DNA of 64,000 nucleotides from Agromyces allii (GCF_009749385.1 NZ_WBIN01000011.1:124001-188000), one strand, 5' to 3'. Counted from the first letter of the stretch, positions 40,892 through 50,162 are shown. A program made the numbers and translations. Notes: a model not told the origin generated them from the letters alone.

Positions 40892-42121
40892 ATGTGGTGG
40901 AATCGGAAGAACCCGAAACCCGCGCCCGAGGCGGCGCCCACGGCCGACGCGGTGCCCTCGACCGTGAACCGCAACGCCCTCCTGCTCGCCGGCCTCGGCG
41001 GCGGCGTGCTCGCGGTGTTCGGGCTCGCCGCGATCTCGTCGATCGTGGCCCCGGTCTTCCTCGCCCTCGTGCTCACGATCTGCGCGAACCCCGTGCGCAC
41101 CGCGCTCGAGCGTCGCCGCGTGCCCACCGGCATCGCCACCGGGGTCGCCATCGTGACGGTGCTCGCGCTCATCGTGGTGTTCGGCTACGCGGTGGCCGTC
41201 GCCTTCAGCCAGTTCGCCAGCCTCCTGCCGCAGTTCGCCCCCCAGATCCAGGCCGCCGTCGAGAGCCTGGGCGCGGCGCTCGCGAAGATCGGCATCGGCT
41301 CCGACCAGATCTCCTCCGTCATCGGCAGCTTCGACGCGGGTTCGATCGTCAATGTCGTGTGGGGGCTGATCGGCGGGCTCGCCGGAGCCACGACGACGTT
41401 CGTGATCATCTTCACGATGGTGCTGCTGATGGCCATGGATTCGGCCCTGCTGCCCGGGGTGCTCCGGCAGATCGAGCCGCACCGGGCCCTGCTCGTGCAC
41501 TCCCTCCGCGACTACGCGAGGAACGTGCGACGCTACATGGTCGTCACCACCGCGCTCGGCGTCGCGCAGGGTCTCATCAACTGGTTCGTGCTCGTGCTGC
41601 TCGGCGTGCCGGGTGCCTTCATCTGGGGACTGCTGTCGTTCATCTGCAGCTTCATCCCCAACGTCGGCTACTTCATCGCGATCATCCCGCCGATCATCTT
41701 CGGCGGTCTCACGGGCGGATGGCCGACGGTCATCGCCGTCATCGTGCTGTACGGCGTCGTGAACGCCGGCGTGCAGTCGATCGTGCAGCCTCGAGTGGTC
41801 GGCAACGCGGTCGCCCTCAGCCAGAGCATCACCTTCTTCTCGGTGCTCTTCTGGGCCATCGTGCTCGGGCCGACCGGCGCGATCCTCGCGATCCCGCTCA
41901 CGCTGCTCGTGCGCATGCTCCTCGTCGACACCAATCCGCGCATGCCGTGGATCAGGCCCCTGCTCGGCGACAACACCGCGTCGAAGCTGGCGAAGGCCGA
42001 GGCCAAGGCCGCCAAGGCCGCCGCATCGAGTTCGCTCGCCGACGGCGAGGCCGGGGCGACGACCGATGAGGCGCCCGAGCCCGGATCACCCGGATCGACG
42101 GCGAGGCCGACGACCGACTAG
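40892..42121 (+). CDS. AI-2E (PerM) family transporter
   Basis: 409 aa with about 8 membrane helices. Family marks are the paired N-terminal helices (LLLAGLGGGVLAVFGLAAI and VAPVFLALVLTI), a soluble linker (~residues 115-165), and the conserved block LLSFICSFIPNVGYFIAIIPP followed by VQPRVVGNAVALS. Such proteins export AI-2-like molecules or act in Na+/H+ or stress transport; the substrate is not inferable. An acidic Ala/Lys-rich tail (~residues 365-409) is cytoplasmic. Confidence 0.87.
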   Translation: MWWNRKNPKPAPEAAPTADAVPSTVNRNALLLAGLGGGVLAVFGLAAISSIVAPVFLALVLTICANPVRTALERRRVPTGIATGVAIVTVLALIVVFGYAVAVAFSQFASLLPQFAPQIQAAVESLGAALAKIGIGSDQISSVIGSFDAGSIVNVVWGLIGGLAGATTTFVIIFTMVLLMAMDSALLPGVLRQIEPHRALLVHSLRDYARNVRRYMVVTTALGVAQGLINWFVLVLLGVPGAFIWGLLSFICSFIPNVGYFIAIIPPIIFGGLTGGWPTVIAVIVLYGVVNAGVQSIVQPRVVGNAVALSQSITFFSVLFWAIVLGPTGAILAIPLTLLVRMLLVDTNPRMPWIRPLLGDNTASKLAKAEAKAAKAAASSSLADGEAGATTDEAPEPGSPGSTARPTTD

Positions 42122-42159
42122 TCGCCGCCGCTCATCCGGCGGGTGCTCCGAAGGCCCGC

Positions 42160-42909
42160 CTACGCGCGCGGCTCGGGCAGCGAGACCACGACGCCGGTCA
42201 CGCCGTGCAGCACCGCGGCGACGCCCGCCGCGACCGCGTCGCCGGCCCGTGCAGGCGTGACCGCCGCGGCATCCTGCACGTCGTCGGTGATGCCCGTGCC
42301 GCGGAACGTCGCGCCCGGCCAGACGACCGATGTGACGTTCTCGGTGGGCTCGCCGAGCTGCGCGCCGAGCACGAGGTACTGCTGGTCGAGGTGCTGGGCG
42401 GTGCCGTAGGCGAACTCGTCGACCACGCCGTCGCCCGCGCCGATCACGAGGTCGGCGTCGGCGGCGGTGGCCTGCTCGAACGTCGCGATGAGCTCCTCGG
42501 CGTCCGCGGCGGCGGGAAGGACGGTGGACTCGGCGCCCACGCGAACGGCCCACGCCTCGACCGCACCGACGATCGTGTCGGTCGCCGCGTCATCCCTCGC
42601 CCGCACCACGACGACCCGGAAGCCGGCCGGCACCTCGACCCGCCCCCATGAGCCCGGCTCCGGCGCGATCGTCGCCTCGGGCGACGGACTCACGTCATCG
42701 CCGAGGAAGCCGGCGTCGAGCACCCCGATCGAGCCGCCGACTCCCGGCGCAGTCGCGCCCGAACCGCCGACGGCCGTGCCTGCGATCGAGCACGCGCTCG
42801 CCCCGAGCGCGACGCCGAGGCCGACCGCGAGCAGGAGGCCGACCGCGACGGGTCCGGCCGCCGGACGTCCGAGGCCGGGCAATGGACTGCGAGGGAGGGA
42901 ACGAGGCAC
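42160..42909 (-). CDS. BMP/PnrA-like lipoprotein, degenerate
   Basis: 249 aa. Signal peptide with hydrophobic core GPVAVGLLLAVGLGVALGA and a lipobox-like ASAC (Cys~40). The mature part keeps BMP-family features: LVIGAGDGVVDEFAYGTAQHL, YLVLGAQLGEPTENVTSVVW and ATFRGTGI. It is much shorter than true BMP binding proteins (~350 aa), and no ABC transporter adjoins, so it may be a reduced sensor or scavenging lipoprotein. The GTG start is uncertain. Convergent with the transporter; divergent from the HupE-like gene. Confidence 0.65.
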   Translation of the reverse strand: MPRSLPRSPLPGLGRPAAGPVAVGLLLAVGLGVALGASACSIAGTAVGGSGATAPGVGGSIGVLDAGFLGDDVSPSPEATIAPEPGSWGRVEVPAGFRVVVVRARDDAATDTIVGAVEAWAVRVGAESTVLPAAADAEELIATFEQATAADADLVIGAGDGVVDEFAYGTAQHLDQQYLVLGAQLGEPTENVTSVVWPGATFRGTGITDDVQDAAAVTPARAGDAVAAGVAAVLHGVTGVVVSLPEPRA

Positions 42910-43062
42910 CCGGCGATCGTGCCCGTTCCACCCGACCCGGTGCCGACCCCGCGGTGCAGCGGAGGTGAACGGCGAGCGAACGCTCGGCCGTTCGTCTCGC
43001 GGTCGCCGCACGTTCACCTCGCTGCGGCAGGGTACCCGGCGACCCCGAAGGAGCACTGCCCG

Positions 43063-44376
43063 ATGCGCCACGCCACCCCCAGCCCGACCGCACGAGCCGC
43101 ATCGAGGAGCGACGCCTCGAGGAGCGCCGTCCAGAGGAGTGCCGTCTCGAGGTTCGCCGCGGCCGGCATCGCCGTCGCGCTCGCCGCGCTCGGCACGGCC
43201 GGCGTGCTCGTCGGCGCGACCCCGGCTGCGGCGCACGGGTTCTCGTCCACGGTCTACGTCGACGCGACCGAGGCGCAGGGCGGCGGCATCCGCGCCGAGC
43301 TCGATCTCGAATACGACCTGCTCGTGGTCTCGGCCGCCGAGAACGAGCACGACGACGCATTCTTCGACGACGGGATGTCGCTCTTCGAGACGGGCAGCGA
43401 GGCCGAGGCGCTGAACGAGCACGCCGACACGGTCGTGCGCTACGTCGCCGAGCGGTTCACGGTCTCGTCCGGCGGCACCGCCTGCGCGCCGAGGCGCGTC
43501 GGCGAGCTGGGCGCGCACGAGCGCGACGGCGTGCCGTACGCGCAGCTGACGCTGCAGTACGCGTGCCCCGAGACATCCGGAACCGATGCCGCCGAGAACG
43601 AGCCGACCATCGCGGTGCGCAGCACCCTCTTCGCCGATGACGAGGGGTACGTCACCGGCACCGAGACGATCCTCGACTACGCGTTCGGCGACGCCGTCGG
43701 CAGCGCGGCGCTCGACGCCGCGGACCCCGAGTTCTCGACGGGGCAGGCGTGGACCGAGCGTTTCGGCGAGTTCTTCGTGCTCGGCGCGGAGCACCTGCTC
43801 TCGGGCGCCGACCACATCCTGTTCCTGCTCGCGCTCATCGTCGGCTCCCGGCGCCTGCGCGACGTCGTGCTGGCGGCGACGAGCTTCACGATCGCGCACT
43901 CGGTGACGTTCCTGCTCGCCGCGGTCGGCATCGTGAACGTGCCGGCCTCGGTCGTCGAACCGATCATCGCGCTGTCGATCGCCGTCGTGGCGCTCGTGTA
44001 CCTCTGGCAGGTCTGGCGGCAGCGCGGCCAGGCGCTCGTGACGCCGACCGCGCCGACCGGCCGCCTCGGGCTCACGCGCACCGACTGGCTGCGGCTCGCC
44101 GTGGTGTTCGGCTTCGGCCTGATCCACGGCCTCGGCTTCGCCGGCGCGCTCGGCATCGACGAGCCGTGGTCGTGGTCGCTGCTCGGCTCGCTCCTGGTGT
44201 TCAACGTCGGCATCGAGGCCGTGCAGATCGCCATCATCCTCGTGGTGTTCCCGCTGCTGGCGACGACCCGCTCCCGGGCTCCGCGCACCGGGCTCTGGGT
44301 GGGCGTCATCGTCTCGGCCGGCGTCGCGCTCATGGGGCTCCTCTGGTTCGTCGAGCGCCTGCTCGGGCTCGGCTGA
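43063..44376 (+). CDS. HupE/UreJ-type membrane protein with extracytoplasmic domain
   Basis: 437 aa. Signal segment at ~25-60 ending in PAAAHGFSS; an acidic extracytoplasmic domain at ~60-225 (Asp/Glu-rich, with a likely disulfide pair in GGTACAPRR and YACPETSG); then six or so helices. The HupE motif is seen as LGAEHLLSGADHILFLLALI, with HSVTFLLAAVG and FGLIHGLGFAGALG. HupE/UreJ proteins are linked to nickel or cobalt uptake. AAGGAG ~9 nt upstream supports ATG 43063. It precedes the WxL-type pair. Confidence 0.8.
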   Translation: MRHATPSPTARAASRSDASRSAVQRSAVSRFAAAGIAVALAALGTAGVLVGATPAAAHGFSSTVYVDATEAQGGGIRAELDLEYDLLVVSAAENEHDDAFFDDGMSLFETGSEAEALNEHADTVVRYVAERFTVSSGGTACAPRRVGELGAHERDGVPYAQLTLQYACPETSGTDAAENEPTIAVRSTLFADDEGYVTGTETILDYAFGDAVGSAALDAADPEFSTGQAWTERFGEFFVLGAEHLLSGADHILFLLALIVGSRRLRDVVLAATSFTIAHSVTFLLAAVGIVNVPASVVEPIIALSIAVVALVYLWQVWRQRGQALVTPTAPTGRLGLTRTDWLRLAVVFGFGLIHGLGFAGALGIDEPWSWSLLGSLLVFNVGIEAVQIAIILVVFPLLATTRSRAPRTGLWVGVIVSAGVALMGLLWFVERLLGLG

Positions 44377-44518
44377 CGCCACGCGGCATCCGCCCGGGAT
44401 TCGGTTGCGGGCCATCGACCGTCGGACGGATGTTCAGGTCCGGTTCACGCCGCGGGACGACCGTTGGGCCGCGCACTCCGCGCACCTCACACGCATCCGA
44501 AAGGTGTTGCACCCCTTC

Positions 44519-46948
44519 ATGAAGATGACAAGCGAAGCGGGCGGGCGGATGTCCCGTCCCTCACGCAGAGCGATCGCGACCGGCACGCTGATCACGCTCG
44601 TCGCGGGATCGGTGGCCATGGGCGCCGTCTCGGCCAACGCGGCCGAGCTGCCCGCGACCCTGCTCACCACGGCTTCCACCTGGAAGTTCTCCGACAACGG
44701 CACCGACCCGGCCGCCGGCAACGCGAACCGGCTCGCCTGGACCGTCGCCGGTTTCGACGACAGCGCCTGGAAGTCGGGCGCCGGGGCCTTCGGCGCCAAG
44801 AACGGCGCCGCGGTGCCGAACCTCGGCAGCGGGTTCCCCGTCACGACGGTCGTGAACCAGTACCTCGACCCGACCGCGGCGACCAAGGTCGACGTTCCGA
44901 CGTACCACTTCCGCACGAAGTTCGACCTGACGAACGACCAGCTCGGCGCGATCTCGGGCCTTTCCGGCTCGGTCGTCTACGACGACGCCGTGCAGATCTT
45001 CATCAACGGCACCAAGGTCGCCGGCTTCGCCGACGACCGCGTGAACGCCGCCGACCCGGCGACGCAGAACCTCACCTACGCGGGCAACGGCCTGAGCGAC
45101 CCCGTGACGAGCGCCTTCACGGTGCCCAACGCGGTGCTGCACTCCGGCACGAACACCGTCGCGATCGCGCTCTACCAGGACCGCGCCACCTCGAGCGACG
45201 TCTACCTCGACCTGAAGTCGCTCGCGCCCGTCGCCGAGCAGGTCGGTGCGGCCTCGCTCTCCGACCTCGTGCTCGGCGTCGGATCCGACGAGACGCAGCG
45301 CAACCTCGCGTGGTACTCCTCGGCCGACACCGCGCAGGTCGTGCAGTTCGCACCGGCCGCCGCGTACACGGGCGGCGCCTTCCCGGCCTCGGCGACCAGC
45401 GTCGCCGCGACCGGCGGACCGACGACGAGCGGCGAGTTCAACCGGTTCGCCACGATCTCGGGCCTCGCCTCGAACACGGCCTACGTGTACCGCGTGGGCG
45501 CCGAGGGCGCCTGGTCGGCCGTCGAGTCGTTCCGCACGCAGGACTTCGAGGGCGCGTTCGACCTGCTGTTCTTCGGCGACCCGCAGATCGGTTCGTCGGG
45601 CAACGTCGCGAACGACGCAGCCGGATGGCTCGACACGGTCAACGTGGCGACGCAGACCTACCCCGACGCCGAGCTGCTCTTCTCGGCCGGCGACCAGGTC
45701 GAGTCTGCCTCGAGCGAGGCGCAGTACCAGGCGTTCCTCGGCCCCGACCAGCTGCGCGAGGTGCCGTTCGTCGCGACGAACGGAAACCACGACGTCGGCT
45801 CGAAGGCCTACGAGCAGCACTTCAACACGCCGAACACCGACCGCACGGCCGGCGCTGGCACCGGGAGCGCCTCGGGCGGCGACTACTGGTTCATCTACAA
45901 GGACGTCCTGTTCATGAACCTGAACTCGAACAGCCGCGACTACAGCACCCACATCCCGTGGATGCAGCAGGTCGTGGCCGAGCACGGCGACGACGCGAAG
46001 TGGAAGGTGCTCGCCTTCCACCACTCGATCTACTCGGCCGGACCGCACGCGACCGACAGCGACGTGGCCGACCGCCGCGCCAACCTGCCGACCGTGATCT
46101 CCGACCTCGGCATCGACCTCGTGCTCCAGGGCCACGACCACAGCTACGCGCGCAGCTACCTGCTGCGCAACGGCGAGAAGGCGAACGCCGACGAGGCCGC
46201 GGGCGCCGACCAGGTCGTCGCCGGCCCCGGCGGCGTGCTGTACGTGACCGCGAACTCCGCGTCGGGCTCGAAGTACTACGGCCTGCAGGCGTCGGGCTTC
46301 CCGTGGCTCTCGGTCTCGAACCAGGAGAACGTGCGCAACTACTCCGCCGTCGAGATCAGCGACGCCGCGATCACCGTGAAGACGCTTCGCTCGCAGGCGA
46401 AGGGCGACGCGAACCCCGTGAACAGCGTCGTCGACCAGGTCACGCTCACGCGTGAGGGCGACGACTCCGGTGTGGCCCAGCAGGTCCAGGTCACCGTGCC
46501 CGAGGCCGCTGCAGGCGAGTTCGCGTGGAGCATCGACGGCACCAACGGCCTCGTCGACCTCGGCACGGCCGTGCAGAAGGCCGACGCGTTCGAGGCGAAC
46601 GGCGCGATCAACCCGATCCGCGTCTCCGACACCCGTCGCGGCGCTCCCGTCTGGTCGATCTCGGCGCAGGCCGGCGAGTTCGCGGCCGGCGGCGAGACCT
46701 TCTCGGGCAAGTACCTCGGCTGGAGCCCGAAGGTCACCGAGGCGGGCGGCGGCGCGAACGCCGGCGCTCCCGTCGGTTCGGGCTTCGACGGCGGCGACGG
46801 CCTCTCGGTCGCCTCGACGCTCGGCTCGGCCACGGCCGGCCACGCGTTCGGTGCGGCCAAGCTCGGGGCGGACCTGTTCCTGAAGGTCCCCTCGAACATC
46901 GCCGAAGGCACCTACACGGCGACGCTCACGCTCACGGCGCTGAGCTAG
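44519..46948 (+). CDS. Secreted metallophosphoesterase with C-terminal WxL-like domain
   Basis: 809 aa. Signal peptide to ~residue 43 (VAMGAVSANAA). Residues ~45-230 form a beta-sandwich; ~240-340 an Fn3 domain of purple-acid-phosphatase type. The calcineurin-like domain carries FFGDPQIG, SAGDQVE, NGNHDVGS, FHHSIYSAG and GHDHSYARSY (metal ligands). The last ~160 residues resemble a WxL surface domain: PVWSISAQAGEF, then YLGWSPKV, and GTYTATLTLTALS at the end. Next-door DUF916 supports this. Alternative in-frame ATGs at 44525 and 44549. Probable cell-surface phosphatase. Confidence 0.85.
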   Translation: MKMTSEAGGRMSRPSRRAIATGTLITLVAGSVAMGAVSANAAELPATLLTTASTWKFSDNGTDPAAGNANRLAWTVAGFDDSAWKSGAGAFGAKNGAAVPNLGSGFPVTTVVNQYLDPTAATKVDVPTYHFRTKFDLTNDQLGAISGLSGSVVYDDAVQIFINGTKVAGFADDRVNAADPATQNLTYAGNGLSDPVTSAFTVPNAVLHSGTNTVAIALYQDRATSSDVYLDLKSLAPVAEQVGAASLSDLVLGVGSDETQRNLAWYSSADTAQVVQFAPAAAYTGGAFPASATSVAATGGPTTSGEFNRFATISGLASNTAYVYRVGAEGAWSAVESFRTQDFEGAFDLLFFGDPQIGSSGNVANDAAGWLDTVNVATQTYPDAELLFSAGDQVESASSEAQYQAFLGPDQLREVPFVATNGNHDVGSKAYEQHFNTPNTDRTAGAGTGSASGGDYWFIYKDVLFMNLNSNSRDYSTHIPWMQQVVAEHGDDAKWKVLAFHHSIYSAGPHATDSDVADRRANLPTVISDLGIDLVLQGHDHSYARSYLLRNGEKANADEAAGADQVVAGPGGVLYVTANSASGSKYYGLQASGFPWLSVSNQENVRNYSAVEISDAAITVKTLRSQAKGDANPVNSVVDQVTLTREGDDSGVAQQVQVTVPEAAAGEFAWSIDGTNGLVDLGTAVQKADAFEANGAINPIRVSDTRRGAPVWSISAQAGEFAAGGETFSGKYLGWSPKVTEAGGGANAGAPVGSGFDGGDGLSVASTLGSATAGHAFGAAKLGADLFLKVPSNIAEGTYTATLTLTALS

Positions 46949-46957
46949 TCGTCTCCC

Positions 46958-46986
46958 GGCCGGGGCGGGCGATCCCCGCCCCGGCC
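46958..46986 (+). terminator. Strong intercistronic hairpin
   Basis: GGCCGGGGCGGG (46958-46969) pairs perfectly with 46975-46986 around a 5-nt loop, between the phosphoesterase stop and the DUF916 ribosome site. It may terminate partially or stabilise the upstream mRNA. Confidence 0.6.
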
Positions 46987-47027
46987 ACCCCCGTTCCACC
47001 AGATCCACCGGATTCATCGAGGACCAC

Positions 47028-48152
47028 ATGCCCGAACTGCACCTGCCCTCCCCCGCTGCCGCGCTCGCCCGCAGGTCGAGCCGGCCGCGCCACGCGAGCG
47101 GTCGCCGTCCCGCCGTCGCCCTCGTGGTCGCCTTCGCGGCCGCGCTCACCGCGCTCACCGGCGTCGCGGCCGGCCCCGCCGCCGCAGCCGAGGACCCCGT
47201 GAGCTGGGGCGTGCGCACGGCCGCGAACGACCAGGGCGCCGAGCGCGCGAACTACGCCTACGTGCTCGACCCTGGCACCGGCCTCGACGACGCCATCGTC
47301 GTCACGAACAACGACGACGTGGCGGTCGACCTCGACCTCTCGGCGGCCGACGGCTTCACGACCGAGACCGGTGTGCTCGACCTCGTGACGAGCGAGACCC
47401 CGTCGACCGCGGTCGGCTCCTGGATCACCCTCTCGGCGCCGAGCGTGCACCTCGAGGCCGGCGAGTCGGCCGAGATCCCGTTCCGCGTCGAGGTGCCGGC
47501 CGGCATCACTCCGGGCGACTACGCCGGCGGCATCGTGACCGCCCTGCCCACGCCTGAGGCCGCGTCGGGCGTCAGCGTCGACCGCCGTCTCGGCATCCGC
47601 GTGCAGCTCCGCGTCGGCGGCGAGCTCGCCCCCGCGCTCGCGATCGAGGACCTGCGGGTCGAGTACTCCGGCAGCGCCGACCCGTTCGCCGCAGGATCGA
47701 CCACCGTCACGTACACCGTGCACAACACGGGCAACGCGCGGCTCGCAGCCGATCAGGCGATCGCCGTCGCCGGGCCGTTCGGCATGCTCAGCGTCGAGGC
47801 GACCCGGCTCGAGGCCCTGCCCGAACTGCTTCCGGGCGACACGTGGGACGTCACCGCGACCGTTCCCGGCGTCGTGCCGACCGGACTCCTGACCGCGACC
47901 GTCGACCTCACGCCGCGCCTGCCGGTCGAGGGCAGCACGACCGGCAATGCGCCGCTGCCAGAGGTTCACGCGTCGGCCACCGGCTGGGCCGTGCCGTGGA
48001 CGCTGCTCGTCATCGTGCTCGTGCTCGCGGCCGCCGCGGTCGCGTTCGTCGCACTGCGTCGGCGCCGCAAGCGCCGCGAGGCCGCCCGCATCGAAGCGGC
48101 CGTCGCCGAGGCCCTCCAGCAGCGCGAGCAGGAGCCGACGCCGGTCGGGTAG
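47028..48152 (+). CDS. Membrane-anchored DUF916 (WxL-interacting-type) protein
   Basis: 374 aa. Signal peptide at ~28-55 (AAALTALTGVAAGPAAAA). The DUF916 domain at ~60-195 has VSWGVRTAANDQGAERANYAYVL in parts, then VTNNDDVAVDLDL and EIPFRVEVPAGITPGDYAGG. A second Ig-like domain covers ~205-310. One C-terminal transmembrane helix (~325-345) is followed by a basic cytoplasmic tail. In Firmicutes such proteins bind peptidoglycan and WxL partners; here the partner is the preceding phosphoesterase. GAGGA 5 nt before the ATG. Confidence 0.85.
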   Translation: MPELHLPSPAAALARRSSRPRHASGRRPAVALVVAFAAALTALTGVAAGPAAAAEDPVSWGVRTAANDQGAERANYAYVLDPGTGLDDAIVVTNNDDVAVDLDLSAADGFTTETGVLDLVTSETPSTAVGSWITLSAPSVHLEAGESAEIPFRVEVPAGITPGDYAGGIVTALPTPEAASGVSVDRRLGIRVQLRVGGELAPALAIEDLRVEYSGSADPFAAGSTTVTYTVHNTGNARLAADQAIAVAGPFGMLSVEATRLEALPELLPGDTWDVTATVPGVVPTGLLTATVDLTPRLPVEGSTTGNAPLPEVHASATGWAVPWTLLVIVLVLAAAAVAFVALRRRRKRREAARIEAAVAEALQQREQEPTPVG

Positions 48153-48180
48153 GGCTCGCGTTCGGCACGAACAGGAGAAC

Positions 48181-48216
48181 GACGAGGGGCGGATGCCGCG
48201 GCATCCGCCCCTCGTC
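48181..48216. terminator. 36-bp perfect palindrome between convergent genes
   Basis: GACGAGGGGCGGATGCCG followed immediately by its exact complement, between the DUF916 gene and prpB. It contains the recurrent GGATGCCG/CGGCATCC core and should terminate both transcripts. Confidence 0.75.
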
Positions 48217-48263
48217 CGTCTTGTCTGTACGTGTGGTTCGGCGCCCGACCTCGGCGCCGGCCC

Positions 48264-49163
48264 TCAGCGCGCGATCTCGAAGTTGAACACGTCCTGGTCG
48301 AAGTGGTTGTACGCCTCGTAGTCGAGCAGGTCGTAGAGGTCGGCCCGGTGCTGCATCTCGCCGAGCTTCGACGTGAGGTGGCCCTCGTCGATGATCGTGT
48401 CGAGGCCGCGGCCGGCGGCGCCCATGGCGAGGCGCAGCAGCGAGACGGGCCAGATCACGATGTTCACGCCGACGTCGCGCAGCTGGTCGACCGAGAACAG
48501 GTCGCTCTTGCCGAACTCGGTCATGTTGGCGAGGATCGGCACGTCGATCGCGTTGCGGATCGCCTCGAACTCGCCGAGATCGCGCATCGCCTCGGGGAAG
48601 ATCGCGTCGGCGCCGGCGTCGACGAGGGCCTTCGCACGGTCGACCGCGGCATCCAGCCCGTCGACGGCGCGGATGTCGGTGCGCGCCATGATGAGGAAGT
48701 TCGGGTCGCGGCGGGCATCGGCCGCGGCGCGGATGCGCTTGATCGCCGTGTTCTCGTCGACGACCTGCTTGCCGTCGAGGTGGCCGCACCGCTTCGGGTT
48801 GATCTGGTCCTCGATGTGGGCGCCCGCGATGCCGGCGTCTTCGAGGGTCTGGATGGTGCGCGCCACGTTCATGGGCTCGCCGAACCCGGTGTCGGCGTCG
48901 ATGATCGCCGGCAGGTCGGTCATGCGCGCGATCTGCTGTCCTCGGCCGGCGACCTCGGTGAGGGTGGTCAGGCCGATGTCGGGCAGGCCGAGGTCGGCGG
49001 CGAGCACCGCGCCCGAGATGTAGACGCCCTCGAACCCCTTGCGCTCGATGAGGCGTGCCGACAGCGGGTTGAACGCGCCGGGGAACCGCAGCAGTTCGCC
49101 CGAGGCGAGCCGCTCGCGGAACAGACGGCGCTTCTCGGCGGCAGGGGTCTGGGAGTACAACAT
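48264..49163 (-). CDS. prpB: Methylisocitrate lyase
   Basis: 299 aa, the usual PrpB length. It belongs to the isocitrate-lyase/PEP mutase superfamily: IDADTGFGEP (metal site), EDQINPKRCGHLDGK with catalytic Cys~126, and MARTDIRAVDGLD. It would split 2-methylisocitrate into pyruvate and succinate in propionate degradation. prpC and prpD are not nearby, so a related lyase activity (e.g. oxaloacetate decarboxylase-like) remains possible. AAAGGA lies ~9 nt upstream of ATG 49163. Confidence 0.87.
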   Translation of the reverse strand: MLYSQTPAAEKRRLFRERLASGELLRFPGAFNPLSARLIERKGFEGVYISGAVLAADLGLPDIGLTTLTEVAGRGQQIARMTDLPAIIDADTGFGEPMNVARTIQTLEDAGIAGAHIEDQINPKRCGHLDGKQVVDENTAIKRIRAAADARRDPNFLIMARTDIRAVDGLDAAVDRAKALVDAGADAIFPEAMRDLGEFEAIRNAIDVPILANMTEFGKSDLFSVDQLRDVGVNIVIWPVSLLRLAMGAAGRGLDTIIDEGHLTSKLGEMQHRADLYDLLDYEAYNHFDQDVFNFEIAR

Positions 49164-49269
49164 CAGGGGGCGTCCTTTCGCGGCCGAACCCGACACGGTT
49201 GGAGGCACCGGCGGGCGCATCTCTCAGGCTACCCGTCGGGAGCGCGCCTGCCGCCGACGACGGCGGGAC

Positions 49270-49929
49270 TCAGCCGACGATGCGGATGCCGACGTGCTCG
49301 GCCAGCCGGGTCGCGATGAGCGCGACCTGCAGTTCGTCCATGGTCGCGCCGCGCAGGCCCTCGACCCCGGTCACGTCGAGATCGAGCCCGCGGAGGTCGG
49401 CGTCGCTGAGCCTCGCGCCGGTGACGTCGAGCGAGCGCACGTCGGAATCGGTGAAGGCCAGGCGCTCGACCCGCGCACCGCCGAGGTCGAGCTCGTCGAC
49501 CGTGCAGTCGGTGAACCGCACGTCGCGCAGGGTGGCGCCGCGCAGGTTCACGAATCCGAGCTTGCAGCCGACGAAGTGCACGGCCTGCCAGGTGTTCTCG
49601 TAGAACTCGACCGATCCGACGCGCGAGTTCGAGACGACGACGTCGCGCAGGGTCGCGCGCGGCGCACGCAGCACGGGCGCATCCCAGCGGTCGAGCACGG
49701 ACTCGGCGATGTCGGCGCCGCGCAGGTGCACGTCGTGCGCCGAGACGCCCGCGATCTCGACCTCGCGCAGCCGGATGCCGGTCAGGTCTCGCTCGGAGAG
49801 GTCGCCGCCGGCGACCCGCACGCCCTCGAGGTCGGCGCCGGGCGTCAGCACCGAGGCATCCGCCTCGTCGAGTTCGGGCAGCAGGATGCGGTCGAGACGC
49901 GGGGCGATGGTGCGAGCGGGCTTGGCCAT
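49270..49929 (-). CDS. Pentapeptide-repeat protein
   Basis: 219 aa. From ~residue 30 to 185 it is built of A(D/N)LxG-like five-residue repeats: PGADLEGVRVAGGDLSERDL, LRGADIAESVL, NLRGATLRDVRF and ARLSDADLRGLDL. They predict a right-handed quadrilateral beta-helix. Some members mimic DNA and protect gyrase; no such role can be claimed here. It follows the SCO4848 gene on the minus strand with 2 bp between them, so the two are cotranscribed. Confidence 0.85.
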   Translation of the reverse strand: MAKPARTIAPRLDRILLPELDEADASVLTPGADLEGVRVAGGDLSERDLTGIRLREVEIAGVSAHDVHLRGADIAESVLDRWDAPVLRAPRATLRDVVVSNSRVGSVEFYENTWQAVHFVGCKLGFVNLRGATLRDVRFTDCTVDELDLGGARVERLAFTDSDVRSLDVTGARLSDADLRGLDLDVTGVEGLRGATMDELQVALIATRLAEHVGIRIVG

Positions 49930-49931
49930 GA

Positions 49932-50150
49932 TCAGAGCAGGATCAGCACACCGACGACGACGGATGCCGCGGCGAGCACGAGTGCGATCGAGATCAGCAC
50001 GACGTGCACGGTGTAGAAGGGCGTGCGGCGACCGCCGGCGTCGCGGGCGCGCGGGTCGTTCGCGATGCGCGGGTTGAAGCGCGGCCAGACGACGGCATTG
50101 AACGCGGCGTTGACGAAGAGCAGGGCGGCGGCGATGACGAGTGACGGCAC
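49932..50150 (-). CDS. SCO4848-family small membrane protein
   Basis: 72 aa with two membrane helices (LVIAAALLFVNAAFNAVVWP and VHVVLISIALVLAAASVVVG) joined by a basic loop containing PRFNPRIANDPRA and the conserved FYTVH. This matches the actinobacterial SCO4848 family of unknown function. GTG start, leaderless: TAGGAT ends 6 nt upstream. Confidence 0.82.
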   Translation of the reverse strand: MPSLVIAAALLFVNAAFNAVVWPRFNPRIANDPRARDAGGRRTPFYTVHVVLISIALVLAAASVVVGVLILL

Positions 50151-50156
50151 CGGTCG

Positions 50157-50162
50157 ATCCTA
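50157..50162 (-). promoter_or_regulatory. Leaderless -10 of the SCO4848 gene
   Basis: TAGGAT on the minus strand ends 6 nt before the GTG at 50150. Confidence 0.5.

Noticed and set aside
42160..44415. Very long antisense open frames, such as the one across the whole HupE-like gene and others over the M1 peptidase and WxL region
   Set aside because: High GC lowers stop frequency. These frames give Arg/Ala/Gly-rich sequence without domains and lie opposite genes with clear motifs.
48264..49163. A complete methylcitrate cycle locus
   Set aside because: prpC and prpD are absent; only the lyase is supported.
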